From assembly GCA_045633565.1 (NCBI GenBank), contig JAZQYO010000013.1:1-64000 (forward strand): 64,000 nt of DNA, written 5' to 3'. The notes beneath the pieces were generated by a model. The model had not been told where the DNA came from, did not search any database, and worked only from the letters and a program-made list of their open reading frames with translations. Shown one piece after another: positions 7,366 to 16,081 of the stretch. A program made the position numbers and the translations under genes. Numbering within the stretch: the first letter of the stretch is position 1; each line of letters starts with the position of its first letter. Source of the stretch: RGIG7450 sp045633565 (GTDB taxonomy: Bacteria; Bacillota; Clostridia; RUG12999).

Positions 7366-9306
7366 ATGAAAATTAAAAAGCTAATTTACATAATTTTAAT
7401 ACTATTAATATTGCCTGTGCCGTCACCTGCAGAGGAGTATCCTTATTTGCCCACTTCGCTGAAGGAAGATGTCATTTCCTTTTTTAATATAAACACAGCG
7501 GGTAAAACTATGCTCTATGAACGGGTAACCATTTATGATGATTTTGATGCATGGATGATAGGCTGGTTTGACAGCGAGTGTAAAATAATCGCAGGGATAA
7601 CTGATACGGAAGATATAATATATTACAGCATGTCCCGGTTTGATGAGGATTTACCGACCGGTCAAACCATTACGCCCGAAAAAGGAGAGGAAATTGCAAG
7701 GGGGTTTTTAATGAGAGTTATGCCAAGAACGGCGATAACGCTTGTTTCCTCAGATGCTTATGAGTATACATATTCGCAGACTCATAACGGAATACGGCTT
7801 TTGGGCAGAGATGCAACTGTTGTTGTTGACAAAATGACAGGACAGGTGGTTTATTATAAGGGGTTTGGTGTTCACGAAAGTAATTTTGAGCTTATGGAAC
7901 AGCTGATAACGCCTGAACACGCTTTTGAAAACTATTATGAAAATATCGGACTTGAGCTTGTTTATAATACGGTTTTTGACCATGAAACGAGAATTAAAAG
8001 AATTCGTCCCATGTATATTTTAAACCGGTCTGAGCTTTCAGCAATTAATGCGCAAACAGGGGAAACTGCGCAAATTGTGATGAATGATTATAACTATTAC
8101 TATAGCGATGGTTTTTATGACGAAAGATATTATTATAACAATAATATTTATTCCGAAGAAAAGCTTTTTGAAGCGGACGGGAGGGTTTCTGCTTCCGGAT
8201 ATGATATATCTGAAATATTTAAAATGGGTCAGCTTGGACTGTCAGATAAATATTCAGGTAAAATAACTCCGGGCAACCTCAGGTTTTATTCGGACGGAGA
8301 AGGGAATGACAGCAGCGTTCCGGTATTGAGGATTGATATTGTACCTATGAACCAGGCGGTTAATGTGCTGAAATTTTCCGAAATGTTTGACAGTGGTAAT
8401 GGCGACTTGCTGAGCCAGGCAGAGTGCGAAACACCTTTTTCATTTGTTCGTGCTTATGTAAATGCGAAAAATGGACAGCTTATAGATTATGAAACGGTAA
8501 AAAATGTTAATTACCTTTCAAAGTTAAAACCATATTTTAGCAGGCAGACAACAGATAAATTTATAAAAGCTGTAGCAGGTGACCTACCGCTTAAATATCA
8601 TGGAATGCTGAAAACGGGTGATAACGAGTACACCATAGTTTATGCAAGATATGCCGATGGTATAAGGGTGATAGGTGAGGGCGTGGAACTGGTTTATGAT
8701 GCTGCACTCAGGGCTGTTACCGACTATTCGCTCATATTGTCGGATATAAAGCTTTTCCCCGCCTCTTTTATGAAAACACCGGAAGAAATAAAAGAAACTG
8801 TCAAGAAAGAGCTTAAGCTTGAACTGTTTTATGTTGATAAAGACAGGGAAACTAAATTCGTGGTTTATGATTCGGCAGATAAAAATATAGCTTTTGACCC
8901 GGTTACGGGGGAAAGAACAGACAGACTTAAATGGGGTGGAAATTCCTTTATCGGAAGTTGCAGTCCGGGAAGCAGTGAGTATATGTTAAACGGTATAGCC
9001 GCAACAGGCACCCCGCCCACTATTTATTCGGACAAGCTTTGTCTGCCGGTTGATGTTATAGCTCCGGCACTCGGATATACGGTGACAACCGGGGAAAGTG
9101 AGATTTTCCTGGAAGGACACAAAGACAGTATAAAACTGACTGAAAACAGCAAGGTTTGCTATGTAAACGGAGTAGAACTGATGCTTGACCTTGAGCCGGT
9201 GAGAATATCTGACAAGATTTATATTTCCGCCGGAAACCTCCGGACGCTTTTCGGAATGTTTTTAAGCTGGGATACGGAAACGGACAAAATTCATTTGATA
9301 AAATAA
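7366..9306 (+). CDS. Secreted protein with YcdB/YcdC (PepSY-like) repeats and a C-terminal copper-amine-oxidase-like stalk domain
   Basis: A 646-residue exported protein. Residues 1–22 form a signal peptide (KKLIYIILILLILPVPSPA) with likely cleavage before EEYPY. The middle resembles the repeated YcdB/YcdC region: two or more PepSY-like units with TPEKGEEIARGFL, VVDKMTGQVVYYKGF and FVRAYVNAKNGQLIDY segments. Residues from about 540 to the end look like the copper amine oxidase N-terminal (PF07833) domain, which Clostridia use as a generic extracellular module. No enzyme active site is visible. A role at the cell surface, perhaps as a protease-inhibitor-like or wall-associated protein, is inference. 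AGGTGA 6 nt upstream supports ATG 7366. It diverges from lon and ends in a shared terminator. Confidence 0.75.
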   Translation: MKIKKLIYIILILLILPVPSPAEEYPYLPTSLKEDVISFFNINTAGKTMLYERVTIYDDFDAWMIGWFDSECKIIAGITDTEDIIYYSMSRFDEDLPTGQTITPEKGEEIARGFLMRVMPRTAITLVSSDAYEYTYSQTHNGIRLLGRDATVVVDKMTGQVVYYKGFGVHESNFELMEQLITPEHAFENYYENIGLELVYNTVFDHETRIKRIRPMYILNRSELSAINAQTGETAQIVMNDYNYYYSDGFYDERYYYNNNIYSEEKLFEADGRVSASGYDISEIFKMGQLGLSDKYSGKITPGNLRFYSDGEGNDSSVPVLRIDIVPMNQAVNVLKFSEMFDSGNGDLLSQAECETPFSFVRAYVNAKNGQLIDYETVKNVNYLSKLKPYFSRQTTDKFIKAVAGDLPLKYHGMLKTGDNEYTIVYARYADGIRVIGEGVELVYDAALRAVTDYSLILSDIKLFPASFMKTPEEIKETVKKELKLELFYVDKDRETKFVVYDSADKNIAFDPVTGERTDRLKWGGNSFIGSCSPGSSEYMLNGIAATGTPPTIYSDKLCLPVDVIAPALGYTVTTGESEIFLEGHKDSIKLTENSKVCYVNGVELMLDLEPVRISDKIYISAGNLRTLFGMFLSWDTETDKIHLIK

Positions 9307-9332
9307 AAAGACGGTGCAGTGCACCGTCTTTT
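9306..9332. terminator. Bidirectional terminator between convergent genes
   Basis: AAAAAGACGGTGC–AGT–GCACCGTCTTTTT is a perfect hairpin with A- and T-runs on both sides. It serves the YcdB-like gene (+) and the nucleotidyltransferase (–). Confidence 0.88.
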
Positions 9333-10072
9333 TATTTTATTTTCTCAAAAATTTCGTTTACTTCTTTATAGGACTCGGGAGTGCCGATGTCATAACATTC
9401 GCCATCAAACAAATATGCATAGACATCCTTTTTCTTATGAAGCCATGACGGGAAAAACCCCGGAGCATCAGGATTTCCGCCATCGCCCAGGTATTGTTTT
9501 ATCATGGGTAGGGTTTCTTTTTTGTACATATACACCGCAAAAACAGCAATATCTGACGGCGGATTTTCGGGTTTTTCAACCATATCAAGCACTTTGCCGC
9601 TATCATCTAAAACTGCATTGCCCATTCTTTTTAAGTCGTTTATATCAGAAAGTCTTTTTGCCAGAATGGTATCGGAATTTTTGTGTTTATAAAAGTCTGC
9701 AAAATCTTTGAGATGGAAAGTGAAAATATTATCTCCTGCCATGACTAAAATGTCCTCGTCAATACCAAGCGTATCAATTGCAAAATTTATATCACCAACG
9801 GCGCCGAGTTTGTTGGTATCGTCGGTCGTATTGTCGTTTAAGACGCTAATTTCAAGACGACTTTTGCGAGTTTTTTTCCACTCCTTAAAATTTTCGTAAA
9901 ACTTATCGTTGCTGATTATTACAAGACTTGTAACCTCGTCAATGGTTTCAACTTCGTCCACAATATAATCCAAAATAGGCTTTCCTGCGATGGGAAGAAG
10001 TGCCTTGGGACGGTTGATGGTTAAAGGGTAAAGTCTTGTTGCATAACCTGCAGCAAGAATAATTGCTTTCAT
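9332..10072 (-). CDS. Sugar-phosphate nucleotidyltransferase family protein
   Basis: A 246-residue NTP_transferase protein. The nucleotide-binding signature LAAGYATRLYPLT appears at residues 6–18, followed by RPKALLPIAGKPILDY, where the Lys contacts the sugar-1-phosphate. Metal-binding Asp lies in VMAGDNIF. Such enzymes join a sugar-1-phosphate (glucose, mannose, rhamnose precursor) or phosphocholine to a nucleotide for envelope polymer synthesis, but the sugar and nucleotide cannot be read from sequence. It follows cdaR by 15 bp, in the place where glmM is usually found. Confidence 0.85.
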   Translation of the reverse strand: MKAIILAAGYATRLYPLTINRPKALLPIAGKPILDYIVDEVETIDEVTSLVIISNDKFYENFKEWKKTRKSRLEISVLNDNTTDDTNKLGAVGDINFAIDTLGIDEDILVMAGDNIFTFHLKDFADFYKHKNSDTILAKRLSDINDLKRMGNAVLDDSGKVLDMVEKPENPPSDIAVFAVYMYKKETLPMIKQYLGDGGNPDAPGFFPSWLHKKKDVYAYLFDGECYDIGTPESYKEVNEIFEKIK

Positions 10073-10087
10073 AATCCGAGATCTCCT

Positions 10088-11044
10088 TTATTTTTTGAAC
10101 ACAAGTTTAATGCTGTTTTCAGTATTAGCCTTCAGATGAGTTCCGGTGGGAAGCTGAAGCTTTACTTCAAACTCCTGGCCGTCACTGACCTCGCTTTGCA
10201 GCACAAAAGGCATTGTTTCAATTGAAGATATAGCATCAAGCGTTTCCTTATCGCCGCACAGGTCAATGCTTTTAGGTACAGCAGTTACACTCAAGCCTTT
10301 TGCATACTTATCCATGCCGGACACCTTGGGCATAATTTTAACATTTTTAATCTGCTCAACATTAATATCTACAACAATGTTGGTTTTATCAAACACAATG
10401 TTTTTAAGCTCTATTTCTTCTTTGTCAGCGTCAAGAAGTACAGGCTGACAGTTTATGATTGAGGAGGAGGATATACCCGACAAATCAACAACCGCACCTA
10501 TGTAAGCTATCTGCTCTAAAGCGAGGGAGGGGAGTTGAACGTCAATCTGACCGAGGTCGGCGGTCATATCTTTGATAACAAGGTCACCGCTGAGCTTTCC
10601 TTTTGTCTGAATAACAACCGGAAGAGTTGAAGACACATATTTGTCAACATAAACCTCAATAACAGAGGGAGAAACCCCGCTGATAAAAACGCCTTCCGGA
10701 CGGGATATATCAGGGGTGATATTGTATTTGCCCGGAGCAGTAATGTCATCTAAATCAAGTTTTGCATAATAGTTTCCACGGACGCCCGTAACAAGGCTTC
10801 TTTTACCGGTTGCCTCAAAATATACAGTGTCGTTTGACTTTGAAATGATGCTGAGCCCCTGGTTTATCTGATTCTGACTGAGCCCACAGATTACCTCTAC
10901 ATTTTCAACTCTGTCTGTACGGGTAGGGTCCTGAGTTACAGCAACATAAAGCCAAAGCATAATTGCAAGAACCAGGGAAACAATCCTCATCAGATTTTTG
11001 TTGTCCATCCATTTTCCTGAGCCCTTCAGTTTTCTTTTTTCCAT
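10088..11044 (-). CDS. cdaR: CdaR, YbbR-domain regulator of diadenylate cyclase
   Basis: CdaR is an extracytoplasmic partner of the diadenylate cyclase CdaA. The 318-residue protein has one N-terminal membrane helix (LMRIVSLVLAIMLWLYVAV, about residues 18–37) followed by TQDPT and about four YbbR repeats, each with a hydrophobic strand–Gly/Asp turn pattern (e.g. VEVYVDKYVSSTLPV, VEQIKNVKIMPKVSG). Its start overlaps cdaA by 19 bp, or begins at ATG 11008 with AGGA upstream. Both choices leave the domain content unchanged. It normally sits between cdaA and glmM. Here a nucleotidyltransferase replaces glmM. Confidence 0.9.
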   Translation of the reverse strand: MEKRKLKGSGKWMDNKNLMRIVSLVLAIMLWLYVAVTQDPTRTDRVENVEVICGLSQNQINQGLSIISKSNDTVYFEATGKRSLVTGVRGNYYAKLDLDDITAPGKYNITPDISRPEGVFISGVSPSVIEVYVDKYVSSTLPVVIQTKGKLSGDLVIKDMTADLGQIDVQLPSLALEQIAYIGAVVDLSGISSSSIINCQPVLLDADKEEIELKNIVFDKTNIVVDINVEQIKNVKIMPKVSGMDKYAKGLSVTAVPKSIDLCGDKETLDAISSIETMPFVLQSEVSDGQEFEVKLQLPTGTHLKANTENSIKLVFKK

Positions 11045-11892
11045 TTATTCTTCACCCTCTTTACAATAGCTTTTCCGCCTTCCGGGAGCTGGCTTTTCTG
11101 TGGCATTAAAAGAGCTAAAAGTCTTTTTTTCAGCGTATCAGGAGTAAAGCTTGTCTCAAGCTTACCGGATATGGCAAGGGAAATGCTTCCCGTTTCCTCA
11201 GATACAATTACCACAACACAGTCAGCTGTTTCACTAATGCCTATACCTGCACGGTGTCTTGTGCCGAGTTTTTTGCTTAATGAATTATCCTCAGTGAGAG
11301 GGAGATAACAAGCTGCCGCAACCACTCTGTCAGAGCGTACAATAATTGCGCCGTCGTGCAGAGGGGAATTGTGGAAAAATATGTTTTCCAAAAGCTGAGA
11401 AGAAAGCGCTGCATCAAGCATTGTTCCTGTTCCGGCAATTTCACCCAACTTTGTTTCACGTTCGATAACAATAAGAGCACCTGTTTTGGTGAGTGAAAGG
11501 TTGCCGGCAGCGGCACATACACTGTTAACAGATTCATCAATATTTAAATTTTCAGTATGCTGATCCGCTTTGAAAATGGCGCTCACATTAAAGCGGCCCA
11601 CTTTTTCAAGCATACGCCTGAGTTCTGGCTGAAACACAATAATAATTGCAATAATCCCAATCTGCATAACATTTACAAGTATGTAGTTGAGAGCATCAAG
11701 TCTGAGCCATTCGCTGAGTGGCACAAGAACAAGCAAAAATATAATACCTTTTAAAACCTGCTGTGCGCGGGTTTCCTTTACAAGGCCAATTGCCTTATAA
11801 AGCAGAAAAGCTACAAGCAGTATATCAATTATGTCAACCAGTCCGATATATACAAAATTTTTCAGTGGCTGAATTAAGCTCATGGTTTTCAC
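11026..11892 (-). CDS. cdaA: Diadenylate cyclase CdaA
   Basis: CdaA makes the second messenger c-di-AMP from two ATP. c-di-AMP controls potassium and osmolyte transport and wall integrity. The 288-residue protein has three N-terminal membrane helices (about residues 15–100) followed by the DAC domain. The two active-site signatures are HNSPLHDGAIIV (DGA) and GTRHRAGIGISE (RHR). The gene overlaps the upstream DUF1015 gene by 4 bp (ATGA) and cdaR downstream, so translation is probably coupled. CdaR and the putative envelope enzyme downstream fit the known link between c-di-AMP and wall synthesis. Confidence 0.95.
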   Translation of the reverse strand: MKTMSLIQPLKNFVYIGLVDIIDILLVAFLLYKAIGLVKETRAQQVLKGIIFLLVLVPLSEWLRLDALNYILVNVMQIGIIAIIIVFQPELRRMLEKVGRFNVSAIFKADQHTENLNIDESVNSVCAAAGNLSLTKTGALIVIERETKLGEIAGTGTMLDAALSSQLLENIFFHNSPLHDGAIIVRSDRVVAAACYLPLTEDNSLSKKLGTRHRAGIGISETADCVVVIVSEETGSISLAISGKLETSFTPDTLKKRLLALLMPQKSQLPEGGKAIVKRVKNKWKKEN

Positions 11893-13211
11893 TCCTTACT
11901 CTGATTGAATTTGTTCATTAAAAGTCCGGATATAAGCTTTGGATAAAAATAAGAAGATTTGAGAGAAAGTTTTTCGCCCTCCAGGGCAACATCCTTTATT
12001 TGTTGTATTTTTGTTGGGTTAAGCATGAAACAGCATTGGAACACGCCGTTTTTTACTTCATTTACCGCCTCGGAAATATCACGAGTGTAGGAAAGATATT
12101 CCTGATTTTTGAGGTCTGCTTCTGTCATACCAAACACCTTGCCGAGCACGAGAGAATGGAGTACGGTCACATCAAGATGACGGAAAGAGACAGATTTGTC
12201 AGCATTAACGCTGTCTGCAGGGGCAAAACTTTTCAGTCTCAAAAGATAATAGTAATCTTTGCCGGTATACATCGCAAAGCAGGGAATATCGGTGTTTTCG
12301 CTCAGCTTTATGCCGGCAGATGCCTCTACATCGTCGGTATCAATCCTTACAATATCAAAGGACTCCGAAAGCTGAGAAATAACAGCTGATTCGTTATATC
12401 CTACCTGGCTTTTTACCATTCTGTGGGTAGGGAAAATCACCAGCCCGGGGTCAGCTATGTCCTCAAGGAACATCATTGTGTAATTATAAAGCTCATCACC
12501 CGTATGGTCGGGATTTTCGTCCTGCATTAAATTGCGGTAGTTTATAGCCGTTTCATACCGGTGATGTCCGTCTGCAATCAGAAGCCTTTTTTCTTCAAGC
12601 GCAGTGGTTACCTGGCTGATGACCTCCTCATCGGTTATAACCCACAGCTTCTGAACAACGCCGTCAATGGTTTTTACGGTTGTTTCCGGCTCCTGTGCAG
12701 TTGCTGAGTTTATGATTGAGGCAAGCTGGTTTTCCACATCATCATAAAGAGCACATACGGGATTGAAATTTGCACCGCATGATGTCATCAGGTTCAGTCT
12801 GTCATTTTTGGCTCTGGAAACAGTTTCCTGATGGGGGACAACTGTGCCCTCTTCAAAATCATCAATCCGCACAAGACACACAATTCCTTTGCGTGAAAGC
12901 TGTCTGCCGTCCGGAAGCTCAAAATCCTGTCCATAAATATAAATGGCAGGTTGCCTGTCGGGAACTAAAACTCCCGACCTCATCCATTCACTTAAGGTTT
13001 CTGCACTTCTTGAATATCTGTTTTCTGTATCATTGTCGTTTTCAAGATCTACGCCATATTCAAGCCTGACAACGTTGAATGGATGGCTGTCATACAGCTT
13101 TTGCTGCTTCTGTCCGGATATATTGTCATACGGAGGAGCAAGCACGGCACTTAAGTTACCTACTATATTTTTGTTGTATCTGAGTGCCTTGAAAGGTAAT
13201 ATTCGTTCCAT
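11889..13211 (-). CDS. DUF1015 family protein
   Basis: A 440-residue cytoplasmic protein of the DUF1015 family. Hallmarks are the N-terminal APPYDNISGQ block, NVVRLEYG, and the conserved IADGHHRYETAINYR segment near residue 215, whose His–His–Arg cluster suggests a metal- or phosphate-binding site. The family has no established biochemical function. In other Clostridia it is often seen near serine biosynthesis genes, which are absent here. It lies between queT (22 bp upstream) and cdaA (4-bp overlap), which suggests joint transcription rather than joint function. Confidence 0.88.
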   Translation of the reverse strand: MERILPFKALRYNKNIVGNLSAVLAPPYDNISGQKQQKLYDSHPFNVVRLEYGVDLENDNDTENRYSRSAETLSEWMRSGVLVPDRQPAIYIYGQDFELPDGRQLSRKGIVCLVRIDDFEEGTVVPHQETVSRAKNDRLNLMTSCGANFNPVCALYDDVENQLASIINSATAQEPETTVKTIDGVVQKLWVITDEEVISQVTTALEEKRLLIADGHHRYETAINYRNLMQDENPDHTGDELYNYTMMFLEDIADPGLVIFPTHRMVKSQVGYNESAVISQLSESFDIVRIDTDDVEASAGIKLSENTDIPCFAMYTGKDYYYLLRLKSFAPADSVNADKSVSFRHLDVTVLHSLVLGKVFGMTEADLKNQEYLSYTRDISEAVNEVKNGVFQCCFMLNPTKIQQIKDVALEGEKLSLKSSYFYPKLISGLLMNKFNQSKE

Positions 13212-13233
13212 AATTTATCTCCGTTTCGGATTT

Positions 13234-13713
13234 TTAAATTTCAGTAAAAAATCTTTTTAAGGATTTATAAAGCGGTAGTCCGAAAATGTAGCATGCTGCC
13301 GCTTCACCGGCTGCGACAAGCCCCATATTTGCAAACAGACCAAAGCCGCTTTCGGTAAATATACTGATTACAGCGCCGATAATCAGCCCATTTGAGATAA
13401 CGGGCATTAAAAGCGCCGGCACCGGTTTTTTTCTGAGCAGATAGGTGAGCAAGGATGCAATAAGCGTTGCAAGAGTACCAAACACAATGTCCACGGCCAT
13501 CATCGGGCTTGCAAGGTTTGTCACAAAACAACCGATTGTCAGTCCCGGGATTGCCCAGGGAGTAAGCAGCGCAAGGGCATTTAAAGCCTCGGCTATCCGA
13601 AGCTGCACAGGACCAAAGGTCAGTACAGAAATCCCTGGCATAAGTGACAGTACTGCATATATTGCGGCAACCATTCCTGTAAATACCACTGCTTTTGTTT
13701 TTGTCATTTTCAT
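13234..13713 (-). CDS. queT: QueT-type ECF S-component, queuosine precursor transporter
   Basis: A 159-residue S-component for uptake of a queuosine precursor such as preQ1, working with the EcfA1–EcfA2–EcfT core encoded at 0.8–3.3 kb. It has five or six membrane helices and the family signature FGPVQLRIAEALNALALL near residues 33–50. A preQ1-I aptamer immediately upstream overlaps the ribosome-binding site and supports the substrate assignment independently of the protein sequence. ATG 13713 lies 8 nt after AAGGAG. It is the first gene of the queT–DUF1015–cdaA–cdaR–nucleotidyltransferase run. Confidence 0.94.
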   Translation of the reverse strand: MKMTKTKAVVFTGMVAAIYAVLSLMPGISVLTFGPVQLRIAEALNALALLTPWAIPGLTIGCFVTNLASPMMAVDIVFGTLATLIASLLTYLLRKKPVPALLMPVISNGLIIGAVISIFTESGFGLFANMGLVAAGEAAACYIFGLPLYKSLKRFFTEI

Positions 13714-13721
13714 TTTAAATT

Positions 13722-13759
13722 CTCCTTATTTTAATTTAAGTCAGGTAGTTGCGACTGAC
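13722..13759 (-). ncRNA. preQ1-I riboswitch controlling queT translation
   Basis: On the minus strand, stem GTCAG (13759–13755) pairs with CTGAC (13744–13740) around the loop TCGCAACTAC. The A-rich tail TTAAATTAAAATAAGGAG follows. This matches the preQ1-I aptamer, and closely the known Thermoanaerobacter tengcongensis example with its UCGCAGUAAC loop. The tail that folds back in the bound state contains the AAGGAG of queT, so ligand should hide the ribosome-binding site (translational control). Confidence 0.93.
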
Positions 13760-13779
13760 TGATACAATTATACAATTAT

Positions 13780-13808
13780 ATTGTATCATTAAATGCCGGA
13801 TGTTGCAA
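13780..13808 (-). promoter_or_regulatory. Sigma-A promoter of the queT operon
   Basis: On the minus strand TTGCAA (13803–13808) and TACAAT (13780–13785) are 17 bp apart. An inverted repeat (GATACAAT 13761–13768 / ATTGTATC 13780–13787) covers the -10 box and the expected start site. It could be an operator or simply AT-rich coincidence. Confidence 0.72.
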
Positions 13809-13818
13809 TAGAAAAAAC

Positions 13819-13849
13819 AAAAAAGTGGTGACCCGGTCACCACTTTTTT
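13819..13849 (-). terminator. Terminator of the amino-acid ABC transporter operon
   Basis: GTGGTGA–CCCGG–TCACCAC flanked by A- and T-runs begins at the ATPase stop codon. It separates that operon from the queT promoter. Confidence 0.85.
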
Positions 13850-14588
13850 AAAGAATATTCTGTAAAAACTGTTTTGTTCTTTCGTCTTTAGGGGAAGAGA
13901 AAATCTCGCTTGGAGTTCCCTCCTCAACAATCTGTCCTTCCGCCATGAAAATTACCCTGTCAGCAACCTCGCGGGCAAAACCCATTTCGTGAGTAACAAC
14001 TATCATGGTCATGCCTTCCTTTGCAAGTTGCTTCATAACCTGCAAAACCTCACCAACCATTTCGGGGTCAAGAGCACTTGTAGGCTCGTCAAAAAGCATT
14101 ACATCTGGGCTCATACAAAGTGCACGGACAATTGCGACACGCTGCTTTTGTCCACCCGAAAGCTGAGAAGGATATGCCTGTGCCCTGTCGGCAAGACCAA
14201 CTCTTTTTAAAAGCTCCATAGCCTTCTTTTCAGCATCTTCTTTAGTCATTTTCAGAAGCTTAATGGGTGCAATTGTAAGATTTTTAAGAATTGTCATGTG
14301 TGGGAACAAATTGAAATGCTGAAACACCATTCCCATTTTCTGACGCATTTTATTTATGTCTGTTTTTGAGTCAAGAATATCTGTGCCGTCAATTAAAATG
14401 CTACCACCGGTGGGTTGTTCAAGAAGGTTGAGCGAGCGAAGATATGTGGATTTACCCGAGCCTGACGGCCCGATTATTACAACAACCTCACCTTTTTTAA
14501 TTTCGCTGTCAATATCACGGAGTGCGTGGATACTGCCCTTAAAGCATTTGGAAAGTTTTTCTGTTTTTATAATGATATTATCGTTCAC
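13848..14588 (-). CDS. glnQ: Polar amino-acid ABC transporter ATP-binding protein (GlnQ-like)
   Basis: A 246-residue ATPase that drives amino-acid import. Walker A is GPSGSGKST (residues 39–47), the signature is LSGGQKQRV, Walker B is VMLFDEPTSALDPE and the switch His is in VVTHEM. The highly conserved MGMVFQHFNLFPHMT Q-loop region is characteristic of the polar amino-acid (PAAT) family. The start overlaps the permease end by 11 bp. The order binding protein–permease–ATPase is standard. The exact amino acid (glutamine, cystine or another) cannot be told. Confidence 0.92.
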   Translation of the reverse strand: MNDNIIIKTEKLSKCFKGSIHALRDIDSEIKKGEVVVIIGPSGSGKSTYLRSLNLLEQPTGGSILIDGTDILDSKTDINKMRQKMGMVFQHFNLFPHMTILKNLTIAPIKLLKMTKEDAEKKAMELLKRVGLADRAQAYPSQLSGGQKQRVAIVRALCMSPDVMLFDEPTSALDPEMVGEVLQVMKQLAKEGMTMIVVTHEMGFAREVADRVIFMAEGQIVEEGTPSEIFSSPKDERTKQFLQNIL

Positions 14589-15948
14589 TGTTTCTCAGTC
14601 TCCTTTCCAGAATACTTACAAGCTTGGACAGAGCAAGCACCATAACAAGATAAATCAGCGCTGCGGCAACAAGCGGCATAAAGGGGCTGTAGGTTGCTGC
14701 ACGGATAGCGTTTACCGAGTACATAAGGTCGCCCAGACCGATATAGAAAGCAATCGACGTTTCCTTGAGCAGAACGACAAACTCGTTTGCCAGAGCAGGA
14801 AGAACTGCTTTAAAAGCCTGAGGAAAAACAATGTACCACATGGTCTGCATATAACCAAAGCCGAGGCTTCTGCCTGCTTCGGTCTGTCCGTCATCAATGC
14901 TCATAATACCACCACGGACAATTTCTGCAACATAAGCACCCGAGTTTAATCCAAAACAGATTACCGCCGCAATAAATTTATCAATACCAATCGGCATGAA
15001 AATTACAAAATATATAATCATTATCTGTACAACTACAGGAGTTCCTCTTGTGATTGTAAGATAAAGCTCTGATATCCAGTTTAAAATCTTTAAAATAATT
15101 CCCTGCTTTGTCGTTTTGAGATATGTAACTCTGACAAAGGCCACCAGAAAGCCGAGAGCTATACCGATAAGCAAAGCAAAAAGAGTAAGCTTTATGGTTG
15201 TCCACAGACCGGTCAAAATGGTTTTCCAACGGTCATGCTGGATAAAGTTCTGGTTAAAGTCCTTTTTCAGCTTGTTTATAATTCTGCCCAGCCCGTTTGA
15301 TGTATCAGGCTTTTCGGCAGAATAATCTGCATCTATACATTCAATAAAGCCTTTGTTTATGTTGGCTGACTCAAGCGCCTGTTCTTCGCCGTTTACTACA
15401 CGTGTTTTTATACCTGCAATATCATTTTTTACATCCACAACACCGCCAAACACGGTATTTACAACATCATCGGGAGCATAAACCTTTAAACCGCCCTTGG
15501 TGTCATACAAAGTAATTTTCAATTGGGCGTAGCTTTTGGGAGCGCCGGTTAAAAGCTCCTCAATTACCGGTTCAAATTCAAGCTTGAAATCAAGGGCAGA
15601 CTTGAACATAGTGCCATTTTTCTTTTTAACATTACTGCTTAAGAATGTATTGTATTCGGGCGAGAGAGCGGGTTTTACATCAATTGTATCAACCCGGCAG
15701 TCAAGAACAATATCTTTTTCATCACCATAAGATATGTTTTCTACTGTAATGCTGTTTTCCTTTGCTATAAAACCAAGCGCTTTTGTTCCCGCCATGGCAT
15801 CAAATTGCTCGTTTACCAACTGTTGCGCTTGCTGCACAGTTATTTCCTGCGCTTTTGTCTGCGACAAGCCGGCAACAACTATCCCGGTCAGCACCGCAAG
15901 AATAAAGACGATTGACAAAACAACCGCAATAATCTTCTTTTTATTCAT
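14578..15948 (-). CDS. Amino-acid ABC transporter permease with a large N-terminal extracytoplasmic domain
   Basis: The C-terminal ~215 residues are an ordinary HisM/GlnP-type permease. They begin with TILTGLWTTIKLTLFALLIG and carry the EAA loop EAGRSLGFGYMQT…IVFPQA. Residues 1–235 are unusual: one membrane anchor (IIAVVLSIVFILAVLTGIVVAG), then about 195 extracytoplasmic residues that I cannot assign. They lack the periplasmic-binding-protein signatures seen in known binding-protein–permease fusions, and a separate binding protein is encoded upstream. ATG 15948 has AAAGGA about 10 nt upstream (456 residues), whereas TTG 15969 overlaps that site. Typical permeases of this family are 215–230 residues long. 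Confidence 0.88.
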   Translation of the reverse strand: MNKKKIIAVVLSIVFILAVLTGIVVAGLSQTKAQEITVQQAQQLVNEQFDAMAGTKALGFIAKENSITVENISYGDEKDIVLDCRVDTIDVKPALSPEYNTFLSSNVKKKNGTMFKSALDFKLEFEPVIEELLTGAPKSYAQLKITLYDTKGGLKVYAPDDVVNTVFGGVVDVKNDIAGIKTRVVNGEEQALESANINKGFIECIDADYSAEKPDTSNGLGRIINKLKKDFNQNFIQHDRWKTILTGLWTTIKLTLFALLIGIALGFLVAFVRVTYLKTTKQGIILKILNWISELYLTITRGTPVVVQIMIIYFVIFMPIGIDKFIAAVICFGLNSGAYVAEIVRGGIMSIDDGQTEAGRSLGFGYMQTMWYIVFPQAFKAVLPALANEFVVLLKETSIAFYIGLGDLMYSVNAIRAATYSPFMPLVAAALIYLVMVLALSKLVSILERRLRNSER

Positions 15949-16030
15949 ACATAATACATCCTTTCTCAAGCATTTGTTTCAACTGCAAAAGTTTTACATT
16001 TCAAACAAATGTTTGACCAGTAAAATAAAC

Positions 16031-16064
16031 TGCAAAAGCAGGCGAATAATCACCTGCTTTTGCA
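16031..16064 (-). terminator. Hairpin between binding protein and permease (attenuating terminator)
   Basis: On the minus strand TGCAAAAGCAGG pairs with CCTGCTTTTGCA around a short loop, followed by TTTATTTT. Placed between the binding-protein and permease genes, it probably makes the binding protein more abundant by partial termination and 3'-end protection. Confidence 0.8.
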
Positions 16065-16081
16065 ACATTTTTGTCCGTTAA

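Noticed and set aside
9319..9711. 130-residue plus-strand frame opposite the nucleotidyltransferase
   Set aside because: Begins inside a terminator and lies wholly antisense to a conserved enzyme.
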